This document shows, piece after piece, positions 1-6,449 of a DNA stretch of 16,960 bases. This DNA comes from Methylococcales bacterium (lineage in GTDB: Bacteria; Pseudomonadota; Gammaproteobacteria; Methylococcales; UBA1147). How positions within the stretch are numbered: position 1 is the stretch's first letter; every line of letters begins with the position of its first letter. A model generated the notes under the pieces. It did no database searches and was not told the DNA's origin. It worked only from the letters and a program-made list of their open reading frames with translations. A program made the position numbers and the translations under genes. Location of the stretch: assembly GCA_024958995.1 (NCBI GenBank), contig JANXGZ010000189.1:1-16960 (forward strand). Reading direction: 5' to 3'.

Positions 1-998
1 CTGATAGAAGTCAAAAGGGCTTTCACGGGGTGGGCCAGCATGTCGTCCACTGCGGTGGATTCATACCCGCAATGCGCCATGCAATTCGAACACTTGATGT
101 TCTTTGAGGATCCGTAATTCTCCCAGGCTGTCTCCTCCATTAGTTCCGTGAAACTCTGCGCATAGCCTTCATCCACGAGCAGGTAACAGGGTTTTTGCCA
201 CCCGAACACATTCCGTGTCGGGTTTCCCCATGGTGTACAGTCGTAACGTTGGTTTCCTGCAAGAAAATCGAGGTAAAGAGTCGAGTGATTAAACTTCCAG
301 CCGCGTCCTTTACCCAAACTGAAGATTCCTCGGAAAAGTTCCTTGACTGGCTTGCCCTTGATGAAAACTTCCTGCTGCGGAGCATGATCGTAGCTGAAGC
401 CAGGAGAAATGGTCACCCCCTCGACGCCTAGACTGGTGACATAATCCAGGAACTCCGCAACTTCGTCCGGCTTTTCGCCGTCAAAAAGAGTGCAATTGAT
501 GTTCACCCTGAACCCCCGATCAAGCGCGATCTTGATTGCTTCCACTGCCCGATCGAAAACCCCTTCCTGGCAAACCATTTCATCGTGCCGATCGCGATTA
601 CCGTCTAGGTGAACCGAGAAAGTCAGGTAAGGAGATGGCACATAATCACCCATCCGCTTTTTAAGCAGCAAAGCGTTAGTACACAGGTAAACGAACTTCT
701 TGCGTTTTATGATGCCCTCGACAATCTGCGGCAGTTCCTTGTGCAGAAGCGGTTCACCTCCTGGAATCGAAACAATCGGTGCGTCACATTCGTCCACCGC
801 ATCTAGGCATTCCTCGACACTGAGACGCTTCTGCAGAATCTCCTGTGGATAGTCGATCTTGCCGCAACCCGCACAAGCCAGATTACACTGAAACAGCGGT
901 TCCAACATTAACACCAGAGGGTAACGCTTGACGCCCTTGATCTTTTGTGTCAGCAGATATCGTGCAACGCTGAGCTGTTGCCTTAACGGTATGCTCAT
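1..998 (-). CDS. hpnH: HpnH, adenosyl-hopene transferase (radical SAM), C-terminus cut by window edge
   Basis: HpnH is the radical-SAM enzyme that joins a 5'-deoxyadenosyl group to diploptene, giving adenosylhopane, the first C35 hopanoid. The reading frame opens at ATG 998–996 and stays open to the window edge, so 332 codons are visible and the C-terminus is missing. The N-terminus reads MSIPLRQQLSVARYLLTQKI. The CX3CX2C 4Fe-4S/SAM signature is visible as C38, C42 and C45 within FQCNLACAGCGK, followed by the SAM-binding stretch SIPGGEPLLH. Further landmarks are FSVHLDGNRDRHDE, TISPGFSYDHA and, near the edge, a cysteine-rich stretch with IKCSNCMAHCGYES, all as expected for this family. The start codon overlaps the ispH stop (ATGA), which indicates co-transcription and translational coupling. 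Identification is firm; only the tail cannot be seen. Confidence 0.95.
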   Translation of the reverse strand, partial: MSIPLRQQLSVARYLLTQKIKGVKRYPLVLMLEPLFQCNLACAGCGKIDYPQEILQKRLSVEECLDAVDECDAPIVSIPGGEPLLHKELPQIVEGIIKRKKFVYLCTNALLLKKRMGDYVPSPYLTFSVHLDGNRDRHDEMVCQEGVFDRAVEAIKIALDRGFRVNINCTLFDGEKPDEVAEFLDYVTSLGVEGVTISPGFSYDHAPQQEVFIKGKPVKELFRGIFSLGKGRGWKFNHSTLYLDFLAGNQRYDCTPWGNPTRNVFGWQKPCYLLVDEGYAQSFTELMEETAWENYGSSKNIKCSNCMAHCGYESTAVDDMLAHPVKALLTSI

Positions 999-1987
999 TT
1001 ACCCACCCCATTGATAACAACATCACCTGAACTTCCACTCTTCCCAGCCACTTTCTTAGTCAGCCCAACGGGCAGGCGGAAAGTAACGGTTTCCGGCTCT
1101 GCCTCCATTTCCACGATCTTGCCAATACCTAATTGATCCAGTCTCTTCAGTACCTCCTGAACCAGCACTTCTGGAGTAGAAGCGCCAGCGGAAATCCCAA
1201 CCCGAAGATCCGGATTGAACCAGGACAGATCAAGATCACTTGCATCTTCAACCAGGAAAGAATTCACGCCCATATGTTCGCCAACCTCCCGAAGCCTGTT
1301 CGAATTGGAACTATTCCTTGCACCGACCACGATCAAAAGGTCCACCGCTCCGGCGAGTTTCCTCACCGCTAACTGACGATTCTGCGTGGCATAACAGATG
1401 TCGTCCTTCCGAGGTTCGATAACCCTAGGAAATTTTTTCTTGATGGCCACCTGAATGTTTTTCGTGTCATCCACGGACAGCGTGGTCTGAGTCACATAGG
1501 TCAGGCGAGAGGAATCTTTAACCCGCAGTTTTTCCACATCGCTTTCATCCTGAACCAGATAGATCTCTCCGCCATAACTGCGGTCATAATGACCCAGGGT
1601 TCCATTAACCTCTGGATGCCCCGCATGACCGATCAGGATCACTTCGTTACCAGCCTTGGCATTGCGAACCACTTCGAGATGAACTTTGGTCACCAGCGGA
1701 CACGTCGCATTGAGCACATTCAACCCACGAGCTTCGGCATCGGCGATCATCTTTTCAGCTACGCCGTGGGCACTAAAAACCGTCACTGCATCGGCCGGCA
1801 CTTCATCCAGCGTTTCGACGAACACGGCTCCCCTTTCCCTGAGGTCCTCGACGACTCGCTGGTTGTGAACAATTTCGTGAACCACATAGACCGGCGCTCC
1901 GTATATTTCCAGGGCAGATTCCACGATCTCAATTGCCCTGACCACACCGGCACAAAAGCCTCTCGGCCGAGTCATTAAAATATCCAA
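995..1987 (-). CDS. ispH: IspH, 4-hydroxy-3-methylbut-2-enyl diphosphate reductase
   Basis: IspH is the last enzyme of the MEP pathway. It is a cytosolic iron-sulfur enzyme that reduces HMBPP to IPP and DMAPP. The protein is 330 aa, slightly longer than the E. coli enzyme. The three cluster-ligand cysteines are C12 (PRGFCAG), C96 (NATCPLVTK) and C198 (ICYATQNRQ). The substrate-binding H41 (HEIVHN), H74 (SAHGV), H124 and E126 (GHAGHPEV) are all present, as is SAGASTPE. I chose TTG 1987–1985 as the start because the product then begins MDILMTRPRGF, matching the usual MxIL...PRGF N-terminus, and because GAGGG lies 8 nt upstream of the TTG. The in-frame ATG at 1975 would sit about 20 nt from that ribosome-binding site. 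The stop overlaps the hpnH start, so precursor supply and hopanoid elaboration share a transcript. Confidence 0.96.
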   Translation of the reverse strand: MDILMTRPRGFCAGVVRAIEIVESALEIYGAPVYVVHEIVHNQRVVEDLRERGAVFVETLDEVPADAVTVFSAHGVAEKMIADAEARGLNVLNATCPLVTKVHLEVVRNAKAGNEVILIGHAGHPEVNGTLGHYDRSYGGEIYLVQDESDVEKLRVKDSSRLTYVTQTTLSVDDTKNIQVAIKKKFPRVIEPRKDDICYATQNRQLAVRKLAGAVDLLIVVGARNSSNSNRLREVGEHMGVNSFLVEDASDLDLSWFNPDLRVGISAGASTPEVLVQEVLKRLDQLGIGKIVEMEAEPETVTFRLPVGLTKKVAGKSGSSGDVVINGVGK

Positions 1988-1999
1988 TAGAAAAACCCT
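1988..1999 (-). promoter_or_regulatory. Ribosome-binding site that decides the TTG start of ispH
   Basis: On the minus strand GAGGG is followed by 8 nt (TTTTTCTA) and then TTG. This spacing suits the TTG at 1987 but not the later ATG at 1975. Confidence 0.6.
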
Positions 2000-2178
2000 C
2001 GTTTAATTGTTTGTTTCAGCGTACCCGCCTCGGGTCGGGGAATTGACATGAACTAGCGTTGTCGTTATTTCGCAACACCTAGCAACCACCGCTGAACATG
2101 TCACCCGAATGCCTGCACAGCCCTTACCATTCAACATCAATCTGGCCGCAAAAATGCGGGCATAGAAAACCTGCCTGA

Positions 2179-2205
2179 TGATTAATTTTACTGGAAAATT
2201 AATCA
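2179..2205. repeat. Perfect 11-bp inverted repeat, 5-nt spacer
   Basis: Arms TGATTAATTTT (2179–2189) and AAAATTAATCA (2195–2205) are exact reverse complements around ACTGG. It lies about 190 bp upstream of the ispH start and about 400 bp upstream of the squalene synthase start. The stem is AT-rich and no T-run follows, so an operator or other protein site is more likely than a terminator. The binding protein is unknown. Confidence 0.55.
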
Positions 2206-2303
2206 ATTATCCAGAAACGAGCCCAATAGGGTCATCAACATTGGTGCAATAAAATCCTGCATTGGGCAAAACGCAACAAAACAGGAGGTAGCAAGGAACT
2301 GTC

Positions 2304-2342
2304 GTCGAGTCCTAAACAAGGGTGATTATATCTTGACTCGAC
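2304..2342. repeat. 8-bp inverted repeat flanking the P1 −35 box
   Basis: GTCGAGTC (2304–2311) and GACTCGAC (2335–2342) are exact reverse complements separated by 23 nt. The right arm overlaps the TTGACT −35 candidate, so a protein bound here could control that promoter. Chance occurrence is possible. Confidence 0.35.
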
Positions 2343-2360
2343 CTGAATATTCTATAGAAT
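2333..2360 (+). promoter_or_regulatory. Candidate sigma-70 promoter P1 with a 12-bp palindrome over the −10 box
   Basis: TTGACT (2333–2338), a 16-bp spacer and TAGAAT (2355–2360) each match consensus at five of six positions. The −10 lies inside the exact palindrome ATTCTATAGAAT (2349–2360), a possible operator. Transcription would begin near 2367 and leave a leader of about 235 nt before the squalene synthase. Confidence 0.5.
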
Positions 2361-2509
2361 TCATCTAACTATTCCAATCCTTGGTCGCTTCTATACTGGG
2401 AAATCTGGGGGAAAATTAAACCAAATTATTGTTGTAATTTACCCAGCTCGAAACAGTTGAAAAAACCGGGTCCGTAAGAAGCAAACGAGAAAATCTCTAG
2501 CTCAGAAAT

Positions 2510-2536
2510 TAGAATAACTTTAATTCTATTTATAAT
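2510..2536 (+). promoter_or_regulatory. Candidate promoter P2: consensus TATAAT with an inverted repeat in place of the −35
   Basis: TATAAT at 2531–2536 is a perfect −10, but the −35 position has no TTGACA-like hexamer. It is instead covered by TAGAAT (2510–2515) and ATTCTA (2523–2528), an inverted repeat using the same half-sites as the P1 palindrome. Start of transcription would be near 2543, about 60 nt before ATG 2602. The missing −35 plus a dyad would suit an activator-dependent promoter; this is inference. Confidence 0.45.
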
Positions 2537-2601
2537 ACATACGTTTAGCATTATTTCAAGACACAAACAGGCCCCGTACTGCCTTGTACTTTTTTTACAA
2601 C

Positions 2602-3687
2602 ATGATTAATGCAGTCCTCAAAAGCTCTCTCATGACTACCCCAGAAGCGGGAAGCATATTCGATCCCCCACTGGACGAATTGTCGGATCTGGAAATGCAA
2701 ACAATCCTACTGGAGGAGGTCTCCCGGACATTTGCGATGACAATCCCGCAGCTTCCGGAAGAACTATTTCCGGTGGTTGCCAACGCTTATCTGCTTTGCA
2801 GAACGGTGGATACGATCGAGGATGAGGTCAGCCTGCCTGCCGAAGCTAAAAGGGAGTTTTGCAGAAGATTCATCGGCGTTGTAAAAAACACAGAAAATGC
2901 AGTAGGTTTCGCCACTGATCTACACCCTCTGCTTTCGCAACAAACCATTCCTGCAGAACATGAACTGATCCGCAATATTGACCGAATCATTGGCATTACC
3001 CATAGCTTCTCCACGGAGCAGCAGGCGGCGCTCGTGACCTGTGTAGAAACGATGGCCGGCGGAATGCCTGAATTCCAGGATCTAGATCTCCACTGTGGAC
3101 TGAAAACAATGGCGGACATGGACCGTTATTGCTACTTCGTGGCCGGTTGTGTTGGAGAAATGCTTTCGAAACTCTTCTGCACTTATTCTCCAGAAATCGC
3201 TCAACACCGGCAAAGGATGCTCGAACTGTCGGTTTCATTTGGCCAAGGGTTGCAGATGACCAATATCCTAAAGGACATCTGGGATGATCACCGGCGTTCG
3301 GTGTGCTGGCTGCCCCAGGACAAGTTTACCAACCCGGCTTTCAATCTCGCGGAATTGGTTCCCGACCATAACAGCCCCGCATTCCGGAAGGGTCTGGAAC
3401 AATTACTCGCCATTGCTCACCTCCATCTGCGGAATGCCCTGGAATACACATTGCTGATTCCAAAAACAGAAATAGGTATTCGCTATTTCTGCCTCTGGGC
3501 TCTAGGCATGGCCGTGCTAACACTGAAAGAAATCAAGGCCAATCTAGACTTTTCGGCTCCCGATCAGGTCAAAATCTCACGACGAGCAGTCAAGTCAACG
3601 GTGCTGGCCACACGTCTCGCCGGACGAAGTGACTTGGCGCTTAGAGCACTTTTCGCCATCACTTCGTACGGCCTTAAAAGCCGATAA
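2602..3687 (+). CDS. Squalene synthase (long, eukaryote-like farnesyl-diphosphate farnesyltransferase type)
   Basis: This trans-isoprenyl diphosphate synthase is predicted to condense two farnesyl diphosphates to squalene through presqualene diphosphate, feeding the cyclase encoded next. From ATG 2602 it has 361 aa. The substrate-binding aspartate motifs are DTIED (residues 70–74) and DIWDD (225–229), the latter within GLQMTNILKDIWDDHRRSVCWLP. YFVAGCVGEML and a C-terminal stretch including VKISRR resemble eukaryote-type squalene synthases. Its length also exceeds the roughly 280 aa of HpnC or HpnD, and neither those nor hpnE is in the window, so a one-enzyme route is likely. The start is uncertain: ATG 2602 or ATG 2632 (MTTPEAGSIF), neither with a clear ribosome-binding site. 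A TTG at 2584 would add an implausible YFFYN leader. Phytoene synthase is less likely given the neighbours. Confidence 0.88.
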   Translation: MINAVLKSSLMTTPEAGSIFDPPLDELSDLEMQTILLEEVSRTFAMTIPQLPEELFPVVANAYLLCRTVDTIEDEVSLPAEAKREFCRRFIGVVKNTENAVGFATDLHPLLSQQTIPAEHELIRNIDRIIGITHSFSTEQQAALVTCVETMAGGMPEFQDLDLHCGLKTMADMDRYCYFVAGCVGEMLSKLFCTYSPEIAQHRQRMLELSVSFGQGLQMTNILKDIWDDHRRSVCWLPQDKFTNPAFNLAELVPDHNSPAFRKGLEQLLAIAHLHLRNALEYTLLIPKTEIGIRYFCLWALGMAVLTLKEIKANLDFSAPDQVKISRRAVKSTVLATRLAGRSDLALRALFAITSYGLKSR

Positions 3688-3756
3688 AAACCCCGAAATC
3701 TTCATCAGATAACAACAGACATTACAATTTTATTCAGGCCTATAAACGGATCCACC

Positions 3757-5721
3757 ATGCTAAAAAATACAGCCCAGATTAACCTGAGGAACCAACCCGC
3801 CGAGAGGGATACAGCCCTGTCCGAAGGTAACTGGAAAGCCACCCTGGAACCAGCGATAGAAAAAGCGCAAAGCTCGCTGCGAAAAGCCCAGCAAACTGAT
3901 GGCCATTGGGTGTTTGAACTCGAAGCCGACTGCACGATACCATCGGAATACATCACCATGATGCATTATCTTGGTGAAGTCGACGAACTTCTGCAGGCCA
4001 AGATTACAAACTACCTGAGGGCACGACAAAACGAGGATGGCAGCTACTCACTTTTCCCCGGGGGCCCGAACGATATCAGTTGCACCACTAAGGTTTACTT
4101 CGCCCTGAAACTGGCTGGAGATTCCTCGCAGCGGCCACACATGAAAAAGGCCCGCGAATATATTCTCAGCCAGGGGGGGGCCGCGAAATGCAACGTTTTC
4201 ACCCGAATTCTGCTGGCAATATTCGAACAGGTCCCATGGAAAGCTGTGCCCTATATTCCAGTCGAAATCATGCTGTTGCCAAAGTGGTTTCCGTTCCACC
4301 TGGACAAGGTTTCATACTGGTCGAGAGCAACGATGGTACCTCTGTTCGTCATGTGTACCCTCAAGGCAAAAGCCGTCAACCCGTCCGCAACCGACATTAG
4401 CGAGCTATTCGTAACAGCACCGGAAGCCGAAGAACATTATTTTCCAAAGCGCGGCGTATTGAACAAGGTTTTCCTGGGACTTGACTTCCTGGGTCGTTCT
4501 CTGGATCCCTTCATCCCCAAACGCATGCGGAAGAAAGCGCTGCGCGAAGCGCAGCAATGGATCAGAGAACGACTCAACGGCGAAGATGGTCTCGGGGGTA
4601 TATTCCCGGCTATGGTTTTGGCGTACGAATCCATGCTGCTGCTTGGAATGCCCAAAGACCATCCGGATGTCGTGACCGCAAAAAAAGCGTTTAAAAAGCT
4701 CCTCGTGGTCAACGACCATGATGCCTATTTCCAGCCTTGCCTGTCACCCATATGGGATACCGGACTAGCAATCCTAGCCTTGCAGGAAGCGGGTTCAAAA
4801 GAAAATTCGGAAGAAATCGACCGCGGGCTCGACTGGATTACTGAGAGACAGCTTGATAACGAACCTGGCGACTGGCGCATCGCCTGCCCTGAATATCAAG
4901 GTGGGGGCGGATGGGCATTTGAATACGAAAACCCCCACTACCCAGATGTTGATGATACAGCGGTTGTCGCCTACGCGCTGACCCAGACCAGTGAAAAACG
5001 TTTCCACGAATCAGCCCGGAAAGCAGCCCGGTGGATCCAGGTCATGCAGTCCAGAAATGGCGGTTTCGGGGCATTTGACATCGACAATACCCATTATTAT
5101 CTGAACGAGATTCCGTTTGCCGACCATGGCGCCCTACTTGACCCACCGACTGCGGACGTCAGTGCCCGTTGCGCAATGTTCATGGCTAGGATGGTCGACG
5201 AATACCCTGAATACCGCGACTCTCTCGATCAGACAATTACCTACCTCAGAAATGAACAAGAAACCGATGGATCATGGTTCGGCCGTTGGGGAACCAACTA
5301 CATTTACGGAACCTGGTCGGTACTGGTCGCTCTGGAACAGGTCGGGTTATCCAGTGACGACCCGATGTTCAGGGATGCGGTCTGCTGGCTGAAAAGCAAG
5401 CAGAATAGCGACGGCGGATGGGGGGAAGACAATCTGAGCTATCACGACACCGACTACAGCGGCAAGTATTCGTTCAGCACATCATTCCAGACCGCGTGGG
5501 CCCTGTTGGGCCTGATGGCGGCAAAAGAAACCGAGTCAGCCGAAGTCAGGGCAGGAATCAATTACCTACTCAAAACCCAGGAGTCCGACGGATTCTGGAC
5601 CGATCACTGCTTTACGGCCCCGGGTTTTCCACGGGTGTTCTATCTGAAATACCACGGGTACAGCAAGTACTTCCCGCTTTGGGCACTGGCCAGGTTTCGA
5701 AACACAGAATGCCAGGAATAA
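3757..5721 (+). CDS. shc: Squalene-hopene cyclase (HpnF)
   Basis: Shc is a monotopic membrane enzyme that cyclises squalene to diploptene (hopene) and diplopterol, the committed hopanoid step. At 654 aa it is in the normal range. The catalytic DVDDTA motif sits at residues 397–402, with D399 equivalent to the general acid D376 of the Alicyclobacillus enzyme. Several QW repeats stabilising the alpha/alpha-barrels are visible, including QQTDGHW and RQNEDGSYSLFPGG near the N-terminus, and NEQETDGSWFGRWG, KQNSDGGWG and TQESDGFW near the C-terminus. The C-terminal YLKYHGYSKYFPLWAL is typical. The gene starts 69 nt after the squalene synthase stop with no terminator between, and its last 13 bp overlap hpnG, so one operon is likely. 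A run of eight G at 4173–4180 lies in codons 139–142 with the frame intact. Confidence 0.97.
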   Translation: MLKNTAQINLRNQPAERDTALSEGNWKATLEPAIEKAQSSLRKAQQTDGHWVFELEADCTIPSEYITMMHYLGEVDELLQAKITNYLRARQNEDGSYSLFPGGPNDISCTTKVYFALKLAGDSSQRPHMKKAREYILSQGGAAKCNVFTRILLAIFEQVPWKAVPYIPVEIMLLPKWFPFHLDKVSYWSRATMVPLFVMCTLKAKAVNPSATDISELFVTAPEAEEHYFPKRGVLNKVFLGLDFLGRSLDPFIPKRMRKKALREAQQWIRERLNGEDGLGGIFPAMVLAYESMLLLGMPKDHPDVVTAKKAFKKLLVVNDHDAYFQPCLSPIWDTGLAILALQEAGSKENSEEIDRGLDWITERQLDNEPGDWRIACPEYQGGGGWAFEYENPHYPDVDDTAVVAYALTQTSEKRFHESARKAARWIQVMQSRNGGFGAFDIDNTHYYLNEIPFADHGALLDPPTADVSARCAMFMARMVDEYPEYRDSLDQTITYLRNEQETDGSWFGRWGTNYIYGTWSVLVALEQVGLSSDDPMFRDAVCWLKSKQNSDGGWGEDNLSYHDTDYSGKYSFSTSFQTAWALLGLMAAKETESAEVRAGINYLLKTQESDGFWTDHCFTAPGFPRVFYLKYHGYSKYFPLWALARFRNTECQE

Positions 5722-6440
5722 CCAAGGTTGGCCTGCTCGTCGCATTGCCCGACGAGCGAAGAACCCTGACAAACGCCCGGATCAAATCCGGGCGTTTTTC
5801 GCATCTGAACGAGAACACCATGGTCTGCCTCTCGGGCGTAGGACCTGAAAATGCTTCCGCAGCTGCCATCAGCCTCATCGAGCAAGGATGCGACGCCCTT
5901 GTCAGCTGGGGCTGCGCCGCAGCACTCAGGCCAGAGTTCCGTCCCGGTGATCTGTTAATCCCGGAGCAACTCCTTTCCGTCTCTGGTGATTCGTTGAACA
6001 CCGACACGGTCTGGCGAACTAGCATTGTGGAAAGGCTGGAAAATGGCCCGAAAATCCATCCGGACAGCATCACGGAGAGTTCATCCCTGGTTACTTCGGC
6101 CTACGAGAAAAAGCGACTGGCGGCGCGAACAAAGGCTGCTGCACTGGACATGGAGAGCACAGCAATTGTCGGAACCGCTATCCGGCACAAAGTTCCGGCG
6201 ATTGTGATCCGTGCAATTGCCGACACGGCTGATATGGACTTGCCCAAACCAGTCTCACTTTCACTGGACGACAAGGGAAATGTCCGCTTGCCCCTGCTCA
6301 TCGCGGGGCTGATCTGGAACCCCTCCTCAATCCCCGGCATTGCTCGTCTGGCTAGAGCATTCCGTTGTGCAACTAAAACGCTGGAGTATACAGCCCGAGA
6401 GCTGCACTACGATTTTTCACCCGCCCTTCGCCCCGAATAA
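5709..6440 (+). CDS. hpnG: HpnG, hopanoid-associated purine nucleoside phosphorylase family protein
   Basis: HpnG acts after HpnH: it removes adenine from adenosylhopane, giving a (phospho)ribosyl hopane. The product is 243 aa, related to MTA/SAH nucleosidases and phosphorylases. VGLLVALPDE is at the N-terminus, followed by CLSGVGPENA, SWGCAAALRPEFRPGDLLIP, DMES (residues 147–150, E149 being the ribose-binding glutamate position) and IRAIADTAD with the catalytic-type D172. The start is ATG 5709, which overlaps the end of shc by 13 bp. The frame is open much further upstream, but that part is the other-frame shadow of shc. Codons 21–30 contain a perfect terminator-like hairpin (5771–5799), in the variable stretch between VALPDE and CLSGVGP. 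hpnN follows 9 nt downstream. Confidence 0.9.
   Translation: MPGITKVGLLVALPDERRTLTNARIKSGRFSHLNENTMVCLSGVGPENASAAAISLIEQGCDALVSWGCAAALRPEFRPGDLLIPEQLLSVSGDSLNTDTVWRTSIVERLENGPKIHPDSITESSSLVTSAYEKKRLAARTKAAALDMESTAIVGTAIRHKVPAIVIRAIADTADMDLPKPVSLSLDDKGNVRLPLLIAGLIWNPSSIPGIARLARAFRCATKTLEYTARELHYDFSPALRPE
5771..5799 (+). terminator. Intragenic terminator-like hairpin inside the start of hpnG
   Basis: AAACGCCCGGAT (5771–5782) and ATCCGGGCGTTT (5786–5797) form a perfect 12-bp stem with a CAA loop, G+C-rich in its centre, and the T-run extends to five T (5795–5799). This is the form of a Rho-independent terminator, yet it lies 63–91 nt into the hpnG coding frame, downstream of shc. Translating ribosomes could block folding, so it may act as an attenuator or a partial terminator. 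Activity is inferred, not shown. Confidence 0.6.
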
Positions 6441-6449
6441 ACAACACTG

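Larger units (their letters stand above)
1988..2601. promoter_or_regulatory. Divergent AT-rich control region between ispH–hpnH and the squalene synthase operon
   Basis: About 600 bp without a convincing gene separate the two divergent hopanoid transcripts. The half nearer the squalene synthase (about 2160–2600) is clearly AT-richer than the flanking genes. It holds an 11-bp inverted repeat (2179–2205), an 8-bp inverted repeat (2304–2342), a plus-strand promoter candidate (2333–2360) overlapping a 12-bp palindrome, and a second one with a consensus TATAAT (2531–2536). I could not pick out a convincing minus-strand promoter for ispH. The open frames in this stretch lack ribosome-binding sites and recognisable protein features. 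Confidence 0.6.

Noticed and set aside
195..806. Plus-strand open frames at the left end
   Set aside because: They are antisense to the well-conserved hpnH frame and show no recognisable protein features.
2043..2071. TTGACA on the plus strand as a −35 box
   Set aside because: The −10 at 17-bp spacing (TATTTC) matches only three of six positions, and it lies more than 500 bp from the next plus-strand gene.
2146..2159. CCGCA-AAAA-TGCGG hairpin upstream of ispH
   Set aside because: A 5-bp stem is too short to rank above chance and no T-run follows on either strand.
2003..2206. A 67-codon open frame on the minus strand upstream of ispH
   Set aside because: No ribosome-binding site, no recognisable protein features, and it spans the inverted repeat and promoter region.
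2283..2288. AGGAGG, a strong ribosome-binding-site sequence
   Set aside because: No ATG, GTG or TTG at the right distance; a CTG frame ends after eight codons.
5418..5708. A 97-codon upstream extension of hpnG
   Set aside because: It lies in another frame over the well-conserved C-terminus of Shc; the family N-terminus starts at ATG 5709.
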